The notes beneath the pieces are model-generated. The model saw only the letters and a program-made list of their open reading frames with translations, had not been told where the DNA came from and searched no databases. A stretch of DNA of 47,578 bases from an uncultured Prevotella sp. (GTDB lineage Bacteria > Bacteroidota > Bacteroidia > Bacteroidales > Bacteroidaceae). Positions 8,886 through 16,524 of this stretch are shown here, piece after piece. Made by a program: the position numbers and the translations under genes. The stretch's first letter is position 1; each line of letters opens with the position of its first letter. The stretch is taken from assembly GCA_905198745.1 (NCBI GenBank), contig CAJKDU010000017.1, positions 1-47,578 of the forward strand, read 5' to 3'.

Positions 8886-8919
8886 CTTAAAAAGGTGCAA
8901 TTTACTGCACCTTTTTAAG
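8886..8919 (-). terminator. hairpin terminator after rdgB
   Basis: CTTAAAAAGGTGCA (8886-8899) pairs perfectly with TGCACCTTTTTAAG (8906-8919) around a six-base loop. The structure includes the rdgB stop codon and separates the leuS-yitT-rdgB group from the pectin operon. The U-rich arm supports intrinsic termination on the minus strand. Confidence 0.6.
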
Positions 8920-9501
8920 ACTTTTGAGATAAGATACCAATTTCTCGACAGCTTTTGCACGGTGGGAGATATGGTTTTTCACTTCCATACCCAATTCGGC
9001 AAAAGTCTTGTCGTAGCCCTTTGGCATGAAGATGGGGTCGTAGCCGAAACCGCTGTCGCCACGCTTCTCTCGGATGATTTCGCCTTCCACTTTCCCCTCA
9101 AAGAAGGTGACAATGTCATCGGGTTGGTTGCGTATCAAGGCTATGACGGTGCGGAACTGTGCCTGCCGTTGGTCGCTATCACCCAATTTGGCGAGCAACT
9201 TGCGCATGTTGGCCTCACTGTCGTGGTCCGTTCCTTCAGCATAGCGGGCGGAGTGGACACCCGGTTCACCACCCAGAGCCTCAACTTCGAGTCCTGTGTC
9301 GTCGGCAAACACTACCATGCCATAGCGCTTGGAGATATACTGTGCCTTTTGCAAGGCATTACCCTCCAAAGTGTTGGAGGTTTCCGGGATGTCGTCATGA
9401 CAGCCGATGTCGTTCAGCGAAAGAATCTCGAAATCACCACCGAGGATGTCGCGTATCTCGGCAAGTTTGTTTTTGTTGTTGGTTGCAAATACTATCTTCA
9501 T
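8902..9501 (-). CDS. rdgB: XTP/dITP diphosphatase (non-canonical purine NTP pyrophosphatase)
   Basis: This 199-residue cytoplasmic enzyme is of normal length for the HAM1/RdgB family. It hydrolyses XTP, dITP and ITP to monophosphates, keeping deaminated purines out of nucleic acid. The N-terminus FATNNKNKLAEI is the family's substrate-binding signature. VVFADDTGLEVEALGG (about residues 64-78) carries the catalytic/metal acidic residues D67 and D68. PGVHSARYA (80-88), SGFGYDPIF and ISHRAKA are further conserved blocks. It lies 15 bases after the YitT gene and is the last member of a leuS-yitT-rdgB group. A hairpin overlaps its stop codon. Confidence 0.96.
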   Translation of the reverse strand: MKIVFATNNKNKLAEIRDILGGDFEILSLNDIGCHDDIPETSNTLEGNALQKAQYISKRYGMVVFADDTGLEVEALGGEPGVHSARYAEGTDHDSEANMRKLLAKLGDSDQRQAQFRTVIALIRNQPDDIVTFFEGKVEGEIIREKRGDSGFGYDPIFMPKGYDKTFAELGMEVKNHISHRAKAVEKLVSYLKSLKKVQ

Positions 9502-9516
9502 TGTTGTTCCTATTCG

Positions 9517-10482
9517 TTATTGTTGCTCTACCGCCGGGTGCTTGGCAAGTTTCTCACGATGTTTCTCCGACACCTTGACCCGGATGGGATCAAAGCCCTC
9601 GCCAAACACACCGATGACAGAACTCTGACTGACGAAGGCATTGGGGTCTATAATCTTGATAAGACGGAATATGTTCACGCTTTCGCGTTTTTTCGCCAAG
9701 ATACAAAGCACCTTCATCTCTTGGCCCGTGTACCATCCATGACCATCAAGGATGGTCACGCCATGGTCCATCTTGCGGGCTATGGCGTCGGCAATCTCCA
9801 TGTATTTCTTCGAGAATATCATGAACTGCACCGACTCGCGACGGGCATTCATCACATAGTCGAGCACAAAGTTCTCCACAATCATGGCACTGAATCCGAA
9901 GATCATCATCTTCAAGCCTTGGTCGAAGCCATACTTAGAGGCAAATACGGGAAGCGAACTGCCAATGATGCAGATGTCTATCGCCATCAGCACGTTGCCC
10001 AAAGAGATGTTGTGGTACTTGTTGACCACAGCGGCAATGATGTCCGTTCCACCCGTACTACCATTGTTGAGGAACACCACGGCAAGTGCTGAACCTGTGA
10101 AAGCCGTACCGATGAGCAGCGACATGAAAGGATTGTCGGGACCAAGCACCTGCAGGAACGTGCCGTCGGACCGCATCAACAATTCTTGTGCCAGCCACAG
10201 CAAGAACGAGAGCATGAAGATGGCATAAATGGTCTTCACCATAAACTTGAAGCCAAGCACCTTCAGTGCCACAATCAACAGGGCCAGATTGATGACAAAA
10301 TAAGACAGATAAATAGGCACTCCGGTAGCATAGAAGATAAGGGCGGAAATACCTGTCACACCTCCCGTCACGATGGAATATGGCAACATCCATACTGTCC
10401 AGCCGAAGGTGTAGAGCAAAAGACCGAAGGTTATCATCAGATAATCCTTAATCTCGTTCCATAATGCTTGGTTCTTGAACAT
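9517..10482 (-). CDS. YitT family membrane protein
   Basis: This 321-residue protein has about five or six hydrophobic helices in residues 1-205. They begin LMITFGLLLYTFGWTVWMLP and contain the family-typical segments VTGGVTGISALI and NGSTGGTDIIAA. A soluble C-terminal domain follows (about 210-310, VQFMIFSKKYMEIADAI to DPNAFVSQSSVIGVFGEGF), corresponding to the DUF2179 domain. YitT proteins are inner-membrane proteins whose substrate is not settled. The gene lies between leuS and rdgB on the same strand, 76 bases after leuS with a hairpin in the gap and 15 bases before rdgB. No residue visible here identifies the transported molecule. Confidence 0.88.
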   Translation of the reverse strand: MFKNQALWNEIKDYLMITFGLLLYTFGWTVWMLPYSIVTGGVTGISALIFYATGVPIYLSYFVINLALLIVALKVLGFKFMVKTIYAIFMLSFLLWLAQELLMRSDGTFLQVLGPDNPFMSLLIGTAFTGSALAVVFLNNGSTGGTDIIAAVVNKYHNISLGNVLMAIDICIIGSSLPVFASKYGFDQGLKMMIFGFSAMIVENFVLDYVMNARRESVQFMIFSKKYMEIADAIARKMDHGVTILDGHGWYTGQEMKVLCILAKKRESVNIFRLIKIIDPNAFVSQSSVIGVFGEGFDPIRVKVSEKHREKLAKHPAVEQQ

Positions 10483-10515
10483 GGGTATAATATATAATAA
10501 GGTGTATAGATAATG

Positions 10516-10546
10516 AGTTCCGTGGACGCCTCACATCCACGGAACT
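10516..10546 (-). terminator. hairpin between leuS and the YitT gene
   Basis: AGTTCCGTGGA (10516-10526) pairs perfectly with TCCACGGAACT (10536-10546) around nine bases. No T-run follows on the minus strand, so it may be a partial terminator or an mRNA-stability element within the leuS-yitT-rdgB unit rather than a full stop. Confidence 0.45.
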
Positions 10547-10558
10547 GTATTTAAACTG

Positions 10559-13393
10559 TTATTTCAGCACCACATTGACAATCTTCTTGGGCACGATGAT
10601 GACCTTCACCACGTTCTTGCCTTCCATATAGTGCTTGGCGCGGTCGTCGGCCATCACACTTTCCTGAATGGTCTGGTTGTCGGCATCGGCAGGGAACTGC
10701 ATCTGGAAACGTGCCTTGCCGTTGAACGAGATGGTGAGCTGCATCTGGCTTTCCACCAAATACTTCTCTTCCCACTTGGGCCATTGGGCATCGCATACGC
10801 TGCCTTCACCTCCAAAACGATGCCAGAGTTCCTCGGCAATATGCGGAGCGAATGGAGCAATGAGCACCACCATGTCGGTGAGTAACTGCTTGTTGTGGCA
10901 CTTGAGCTGCTGCAACTCGTTGACACAAATCATGAATGCGGAAATAGAGGTGTTGTAAGAGAACTTCTCGATATCCTCGCTCACCTTCTTGATGAGCTTG
11001 TGCACACTCTTGAGTTGCTCGGCAGTGGCCTCCTTGTCGTCGACTTCGTTGTAGAGGTTCCAGAACTTCTTGAGGAAACGGTGACAACCGTCTATGCCAT
11101 TGGTGTCCCAGGGTTTGCTGGCTTCAACAGGGCCCAGGAACATCTCATACAGACGCAGGGTGTCGGCACCATATTTCTCCACAATCATATCAGGATTGAC
11201 CACGTTGAACATAGACTTCGACATCTTCTCTATAGCCCATCCACACACATACTTGCCGTCTTCGAGAATAAACTCGGCATTGTTGTATTCCGGACGCCAT
11301 GCCTTGAAGGCTTCCACATCGAGCACATCGTTGCTCACAATGTTCACATCCACGTGGATAGGTGTAGTTTCATACTTGTCTTTCAGCCCGAGGCTCACAA
11401 AGACTGGAGCTTTGGAATGGTCGTCTGAGTTGATACGATATACAAAGTTGGAACGACCCTGAATCATACCCTGGTTGACCAACTTCTGGAAGGGCTCTTC
11501 CTTGCAGCTCACGCCATTGTCGAAGAGGAACTTATTCCAGAAACGTGAGTAGATGAGGTGACCTGTAGCATGTTCCGTACCTCCCACATAGAGGTCTACA
11601 TTCTGCCAGTACTCGTCGGCATCCTTGCTCACCAGTGCCTTGTCATTGTGCGGATCCATGTAGCGCAGATAATAGGCAGAAGAACCGGCAAAGCCCGGCA
11701 TAGTGTTGAGTTCGAGCGGGAACACGGTCTTGTTGTCCACCAAACTCTTGTCCACCACCTGTTTCTTCTCTGCATCCCAAGCCCACTTCTTGGCTCTGCC
11801 CAATGGAGGCTCACCTGTCTCGGTAGGCTTGTAGGTTTCAATCTCCGGCAATTCGAGTGGCAGGCACTCTTCAGGAACCATCTGCGGCATGCCGTCCTTA
11901 TAGTATACGGGGAATGGTTCGCCCCAATAGCGTTGGCGAGAGAAGATAGCATCACGCAAACGATAGTTCACCTTCACACGGCCAATCCCCTTCTCGGTAA
12001 CAAACTTCTTGGTAGCGGCAATGGCCTCCTTCACCGTCAATCCATTGAGAGAGAAACCATCCAGGCTGGCATGACCTGCCACGGGAGAGTTGGTCACGAT
12101 GCCTTCCTTGGCATCAAAACTCTCTTCCGACACGTCGGCACCCTCAATAAGTGGAATGATGGGCAGGTTGAAGTGCTTGGCAAAGGCGTAGTCACGGGAA
12201 TCGTGAGCAGGCACAGCCATGATGGCACCTGTGCCGTAGCCGGCAAGCACATATTCTGAAATCCATACGGGGATGGCATCACCCGTGAAGGGATTGATGG
12301 CATAACTTCCGGAGAACACACCCGTCACCTTATGGTTGGCCATACGGTCGAGTTCGGTACGTTTCTTCACATAGGCAAGATACTCCTCAACAGCCTTTTT
12401 CTGGTCGGCAGTAGTCACCTGCTGCACATATTCGCTCTCGGGAGCCAAGACCATGAAGGTAACACCGAACATGGTGTCGGCACGGGTAGTGAAGATGGTA
12501 AACTTCACATCGCTGTCTTTCACGGCAAATTCAACCTCAGTACCCTCTGAGCGGCCAATCCAGTTCTTCTGGGTCTCCTTGATACTGTCAGTCCAGTCAA
12601 TGGTGTCGAGACCATCGAGCAGACGCTGTGCATAGGCAGATGTGCGCAGGCACCACTGCTGCATCTTTTTCTGGATTACGGGATAGCCGCCACGCTCGCT
12701 CACGCCGTTGACCACCTCGTCGTTGGCAAGCACAGTGCCCAAGCCGGGACACCAGTTGACCATGGTCTCGCCGAGATAGGCTATGCGGTAGTTCATCAGC
12801 ACTTGCTGCTTCTTCACGTCGTCGTAATCGTTCCACTCTGCAGCAGTAAACGAGAGTTCCTCGCTCTGTGCCACGTCAATGCCTTCGGTACCCTTCTCCT
12901 CAAAATGCTTCACCAGTTTGTCAATGGGCTGTGCACTCTGACACTTGTTGCAGAAGAAAGAGTTGAACATCTTCTGGAATGCCCACTGTGTCCAATGATA
13001 ATACTTGGGGTCGCAGGTACGCACCTCACGGTCCCAATCAAAAGAGAAACCTATCTTGTCGAGCTGTTCACGATAGTGGTTGATGTTCTCCACTGTGGTC
13101 TTCTCTGGATGCTGTCCGGTCTGGATAGCATACTGCTCTGCGGGCAGTCCGTAGGCATCGTAACCCATAGGGTTGAGCACATTGTAGCCGTTCAGACGCT
13201 TGTAGCGGGCATAGATATCGCTGGCAATATAGCCGAGCGGATGACCTACATGAAGACCTGCGCCCGATGGATAAGGGAACATGTTGAGAACATAAAACTT
13301 CTTCTTCGTCTTGTCTTCGGTCACCTGATAGGTCTTGTTCTCGACCCACTGCTGGTGCCATTTCTTTTCGATTTCTCTAAAGTTGTATTCCAT
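10559..13393 (-). CDS. leuS: leucyl-tRNA synthetase
   Basis: This 944-residue class I aminoacyl-tRNA synthetase charges tRNA-Leu. The ATG at 13393 starts MEYNFREIEKKWHQQW, the normal LeuRS N-terminus; the open frame continues upstream but that part is not LeuRS-like. The HIGH-type motif is in MFPYPSGAGLHVGHPLGY (H48, H51), and the KMSKS loop is at about 721-726 (EKMSKSMFNVVNPD). Between them is the CP1 editing domain, with TMFGVTFMVLAPE and GTGAIMAVPAHDSRDY. The anticodon-binding and C-terminal domains follow (FAPHIAEELW). The length is slightly above many bacterial LeuRS, as in other Bacteroidetes. It is divergent from the glycosyltransferase at 13643 and leads a group with yitT and rdgB. 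Confidence 0.97.
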   Translation of the reverse strand: MEYNFREIEKKWHQQWVENKTYQVTEDKTKKKFYVLNMFPYPSGAGLHVGHPLGYIASDIYARYKRLNGYNVLNPMGYDAYGLPAEQYAIQTGQHPEKTTVENINHYREQLDKIGFSFDWDREVRTCDPKYYHWTQWAFQKMFNSFFCNKCQSAQPIDKLVKHFEEKGTEGIDVAQSEELSFTAAEWNDYDDVKKQQVLMNYRIAYLGETMVNWCPGLGTVLANDEVVNGVSERGGYPVIQKKMQQWCLRTSAYAQRLLDGLDTIDWTDSIKETQKNWIGRSEGTEVEFAVKDSDVKFTIFTTRADTMFGVTFMVLAPESEYVQQVTTADQKKAVEEYLAYVKKRTELDRMANHKVTGVFSGSYAINPFTGDAIPVWISEYVLAGYGTGAIMAVPAHDSRDYAFAKHFNLPIIPLIEGADVSEESFDAKEGIVTNSPVAGHASLDGFSLNGLTVKEAIAATKKFVTEKGIGRVKVNYRLRDAIFSRQRYWGEPFPVYYKDGMPQMVPEECLPLELPEIETYKPTETGEPPLGRAKKWAWDAEKKQVVDKSLVDNKTVFPLELNTMPGFAGSSAYYLRYMDPHNDKALVSKDADEYWQNVDLYVGGTEHATGHLIYSRFWNKFLFDNGVSCKEEPFQKLVNQGMIQGRSNFVYRINSDDHSKAPVFVSLGLKDKYETTPIHVDVNIVSNDVLDVEAFKAWRPEYNNAEFILEDGKYVCGWAIEKMSKSMFNVVNPDMIVEKYGADTLRLYEMFLGPVEASKPWDTNGIDGCHRFLKKFWNLYNEVDDKEATAEQLKSVHKLIKKVSEDIEKFSYNTSISAFMICVNELQQLKCHNKQLLTDMVVLIAPFAPHIAEELWHRFGGEGSVCDAQWPKWEEKYLVESQMQLTISFNGKARFQMQFPADADNQTIQESVMADDRAKHYMEGKNVVKVIIVPKKIVNVVLK

Positions 13394-13479
13394 TTGTATC
13401 TTGTTGTTTTTGTTTCTGAATCCTGGCAAGCAAGGCGTGGTGTTCCGCCTCCAAGAAACTGGTTGCCACCTATAATGTG

Positions 13480-13513
13480 CAAAGTTACAATATTTTATTG
13501 ACATACATTCAAA
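13480..13513 (-). promoter_or_regulatory. candidate leuS promoter
   Basis: The minus strand carries TAACTTTG at 13480-13487, matching TAnnTTTG, with a TTTG at 13510-13513. The 22-base spacer is longer than the usual 19. The -7 box is about 87 bases upstream of the leuS start. Confidence 0.35.
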
Positions 13514-13579
13514 TATACCGCAAAATCGCTCCGTACTGCCGCAGGATAGAGCCAAGGGAGGAAATTCGGAAGTATGTTT

Positions 13580-13611
13580 TTTGCCTGTATCGGTGATTTT
13601 GCTTACTTTTG
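13580..13611 (+). promoter_or_regulatory. Bacteroidetes-type promoter for the glycosyltransferase operon
   Basis: TTTG (13580-13583), 20 bases, then TACTTTTG (13604-13611) fit the -33/-7 consensus of the Bacteroidetes primary sigma factor. The expected start of transcription lies about 25 bases before the ATG at 13643. Confidence 0.6.
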
Positions 13612-13642
13612 TGCCCAATATACTAACGCACACTATCTTGTA

Positions 13643-15397
13643 ATGAAGACAAACAACAGAATGGCAACACTGCTGCTCATTGCCGTGCTCACCATCATCC
13701 CGTTTCTCTGCCTAACAGAGTTCAACTCAAAAGGTGAACCGCGCGAGGCTGTGGTAGCACTGTCAATGCTCAAGGAAGGCAACTGGATTCTGCCTGTCAA
13801 CAACGGCGGCGACATTCCCTACAAGCCCCCGTTCTTCCACTGGCTCATAGCCCTTTTCTCCCTTATCGGAGGAAAGGTAACTGAATTCACTTCACGCCTC
13901 CCGTCTGCCGTGGCTCTCATAGCCACGACCTTGGGAGTGTATGCCTTCTACCGCAAGCGGGGCAACGAGCACACGGCTTTTGTTACTGCCCTGCTCACGC
14001 TGACGGCCTTCGAGGTGCACCGTGCCGGCATGAACTGCCGTGTGGACATGGTGCTCACTGCCCTCATCGTTGGAGCACTGCTATTGCTCTACCGGTGGTT
14101 TGAACGGGGCGCCCGAGGGGTGCCTGTCTGGGCTGTACTCTGCATGAGTGGTGCAGCGTGCACCAAAGGGCCTGTGGGCATTGTGCTGCCCTGCCTGGTC
14201 ATGGGCATCTTCATGCTTCTTCGTGGTGTGCGGTTGGGGCGCACCCTGCTGCTGATGATTTGTTTCGGACTTCTCTCGCTCATCCTGCCTGCCCTGTGGT
14301 ATGTGGCAGCCTGGCAGCAAGGGGGAGACAACTTCCTTTCTTTGGTTTACGACGAGAATTTCGGACGCTTCACAGGCTCCATGAGCTACGACTCCCATGT
14401 ACACCCTTTCACCTACAACTTCATTACCGTCATTTCCGGTTGGCTGCCGTGGACACTGCTCATGCTTCTCGGAGCCATCGTAGCACCTTGGAGAAAGCTG
14501 GGGATGCGATTGCGCCGTTTCCGGAACATGGAGAGCGTGGAACTCTTCACCTGGCTCTCGTTCGTGGTTATCTTCGTGTTCTATTGCATTCCCAAAAGCA
14601 AGCGCAGCGTCTATCTGCTCCCCATCTATCCTTTCATGGCGTGGCTCATGGCTGAATATATGGTGTATCTGGTGAGACACCATGCAAAAGTCGTGAAGTT
14701 CTATGCCGGGTTCATAGCATCCTTGGCCATCGTTCTCACCTTTGCCGTCTTTGCCACAGGGTCCAACTTGTTGCCTGACAGTATGTTTCACGGGAAACAT
14801 GCTGTCGATAACATCGCCATGATGCATGCCGTGGGCATGTTCCGCTCCTGCTGGTGGCAAGTGGTGCTGGCATTAATGCCCATAGCGGCAGGTCTCTCCA
14901 TCTGGCGTTTCTTGCTGACAAAAGGCGACCGATGGTTTGAAATACACTTGATGCAATACATGTTTATCGGTGTGTTTTCCATATATATAGCTCTCGACGG
15001 CGTTATCCTGCCCCATGTGCTGAACCTCAAGTCTGACAGGTCTTTGGCGGAACAAGTGGTGCAACGCTACACCGGCACCCGGGTCTACTCCTACATGAGC
15101 GTAGACATGATGCACTTTTTCTGCACCAACTTCTATGCGGACGACATCATTGGCCAGTTTGAGCAAGGACGGCGCAACGGGCACAGCATTGACGGGCACG
15201 ACCGCGTGACCACCCCCACCGACGGAGTGGTCATGTTGCCAGCCCATGACCGCCAGGAGTTTCTCGACCGCTACAAGAGCCGCTACCGCTTCACGCTCGA
15301 CATGAAGACAGACGGCAAGTGTGGCGATGCCCGCGACACCGTGTATTTCTATTGCTTCAAGGACAAGAATTTCAATCCTCAAGACTACAACAAATAA
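13643..15397 (+). CDS. ArnT/GT39-like integral membrane glycosyltransferase
   Basis: This 584-residue polytopic protein has roughly ten hydrophobic helices. Just after the first helix is the luminal signature SKGEPREAVVALSMLKEGNW, then PYKPPFFHWL. This is the layout of ArnT/PMT-type enzymes (GT39/GT83 clan), where an acidic residue near an E-P-R motif acts in transfer of a sugar from a polyprenyl-phosphate donor at the outer face of the inner membrane. The C-terminal 110 residues form a soluble domain rich in charged residues. The acceptor (lipid A, glycan or protein) cannot be read from the sequence. The ATG at 13643 was chosen because it directly precedes the first membrane helix. The stop is two bases before the first chromate-transporter gene, so the three genes are probably cotranscribed. 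Confidence 0.82.
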   Translation: MKTNNRMATLLLIAVLTIIPFLCLTEFNSKGEPREAVVALSMLKEGNWILPVNNGGDIPYKPPFFHWLIALFSLIGGKVTEFTSRLPSAVALIATTLGVYAFYRKRGNEHTAFVTALLTLTAFEVHRAGMNCRVDMVLTALIVGALLLLYRWFERGARGVPVWAVLCMSGAACTKGPVGIVLPCLVMGIFMLLRGVRLGRTLLLMICFGLLSLILPALWYVAAWQQGGDNFLSLVYDENFGRFTGSMSYDSHVHPFTYNFITVISGWLPWTLLMLLGAIVAPWRKLGMRLRRFRNMESVELFTWLSFVVIFVFYCIPKSKRSVYLLPIYPFMAWLMAEYMVYLVRHHAKVVKFYAGFIASLAIVLTFAVFATGSNLLPDSMFHGKHAVDNIAMMHAVGMFRSCWWQVVLALMPIAAGLSIWRFLLTKGDRWFEIHLMQYMFIGVFSIYIALDGVILPHVLNLKSDRSLAEQVVQRYTGTRVYSYMSVDMMHFFCTNFYADDIIGQFEQGRRNGHSIDGHDRVTTPTDGVVMLPAHDRQEFLDRYKSRYRFTLDMKTDGKCGDARDTVYFYCFKDKNFNPQDYNK

Positions 15398-15399
15398 AT

Positions 15400-15930
15400 A
15401 TGTTACTCAAATATTTCCTCACTTGCAACAAGATTGGAGCCTTTACCTTGGGTGGAGGCTACGCCATGATACCCATCATGGAACAGGAGTTTGTCGACAA
15501 GAACCATTGGATGGACCGACAGGAGTTCATAGACATCATGGTGGTGGCACAGACCACACCGGGCATATTCAGCATTGACAGGGCGAGCCACATCGGCTAC
15601 AAACTCCGTGGCGTATGGGGCGGCATCGTGGGCGCACTGGGCATTGCCCTGCCCTCTATCATAGCCATCCTGCTGATAGCCATGTTCTTCCACACGTTCC
15701 GCGACAATGTCTATGTGGCGAAATTCTTTCGCGGTGTACGGCCTGCCGTGGTGGCTCTCATTGCCGCGCCCTGCTTCAAAATGGCTCAGAATGCCAACAT
15801 TAACCGCTACAATTTCTGGATTCCCGTCGTCTGCTGTGCGCTCATTGCCCTGCTCGGCGTTTCGCCCATCTATATCATCATCATAGCCGGCACTGGAGGT
15901 TGGCTCTATGGAAAATATTTCAAAAAGTAA
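15400..15930 (+). CDS. chromate transporter family protein, first half protein
   Basis: This 176-residue protein is a single CHR domain rather than the two-domain ChrA of about 400 residues. It contains the signature KIGAFTLGGGYAMIPIMEQE (about 10-29) and VVAQTTPGIFSI (about 49-60), followed by four or five membrane helices. CHR proteins export chromate, probably by anion exchange; short CHR proteins usually work as pairs. The start at 15400 follows the glycosyltransferase stop by two bases, so translation is probably coupled. The second half protein follows after six bases. Whether chromate is the physiological substrate in a gut anaerobe is unknown. Confidence 0.87.
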   Translation: MLLKYFLTCNKIGAFTLGGGYAMIPIMEQEFVDKNHWMDRQEFIDIMVVAQTTPGIFSIDRASHIGYKLRGVWGGIVGALGIALPSIIAILLIAMFFHTFRDNVYVAKFFRGVRPAVVALIAAPCFKMAQNANINRYNFWIPVVCCALIALLGVSPIYIIIIAGTGGWLYGKYFKK

Positions 15931-15936
15931 GATTGT

Positions 15937-16512
15937 ATGCTACTGTTTCTCAAGATATTCTACGTATTCACCAAGATAGGCACGTTCAACTTTGGCGGTG
16001 GCTATGCCATGCTGTCGCTCATTCACAACGAAGTGGTCATCAAGAACCAGTGGATGACCAATGCCGAGTTTACCGACATGGTGGCTATCAGCCAGTCCAC
16101 ACCGGGTCCTATCGGTATCAATGCCGCCACTTATGCCGGCTACACCGCCGTGCTTCACCAAGGCTATCCCGAATGGGCTGCCGTGTTGAGTTCTGTATTG
16201 GCATCGCTTAGCATCATCTGGTTGCCTTTCATCCTGATGTTGCTCATCAGCCACTATCTCATCACGCATAAGGATTCCAAGATAGTGAAGGATGTGTTTG
16301 CCGCCCTCCGTCCTGCCATCATCGGCTTGATTGGTGCAGCTGCCTTGCTGCTCATGAACCGCGACAACTTCAATTCTCCGCAGGAGTCGCCATGGCTCTG
16401 GTCCTTGAGCGTTGTGATGTTTGCCTTGGCGTTCTACTTCACCCGCTACCGCAAGACCAACCCCATCCTCATTCTCCTGGTCAGTGGCATCGTGGGACTT
16501 GTTGTTTACTAA
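15937..16512 (+). CDS. chromate transporter family protein, second half protein
   Basis: This 191-residue single CHR-domain membrane protein is a partner of the preceding gene. It carries KIGTFNFGGGYAMLSLIHNE (about 9-28) and AISQSTPGPIGINAATYAGY (about 49-68). The TPGP motif is the more canonical of the pair, since the first protein has TPGI. Five or six hydrophobic helices follow, ending in LILLVSGIVGLVVY. In short-CHR pairs the two proteins insert in opposite topology and act as a heterodimer; that is family knowledge, not visible here. The gene ends 12 bases from the convergent PL9-like gene with no evident terminator between them. Confidence 0.87.
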   Translation: MLLFLKIFYVFTKIGTFNFGGGYAMLSLIHNEVVIKNQWMTNAEFTDMVAISQSTPGPIGINAATYAGYTAVLHQGYPEWAAVLSSVLASLSIIWLPFILMLLISHYLITHKDSKIVKDVFAALRPAIIGLIGAAALLLMNRDNFNSPQESPWLWSLSVVMFALAFYFTRYRKTNPILILLVSGIVGLVVY

Positions 16513-16524
16513 AGATTCTGGCCG

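Noticed and set aside
8785..10092. Open frame of 435 codons on the plus strand
   Set aside because: It crosses rdgB and yitT in antisense; both of those genes have convincing family motifs.
13394..13633. An 80-residue N-terminal extension of leucyl-tRNA synthetase
   Set aside because: The open frame continues upstream, but the family's conserved start is at 13393 and the extension overlaps promoter-like boxes for both divergent genes.
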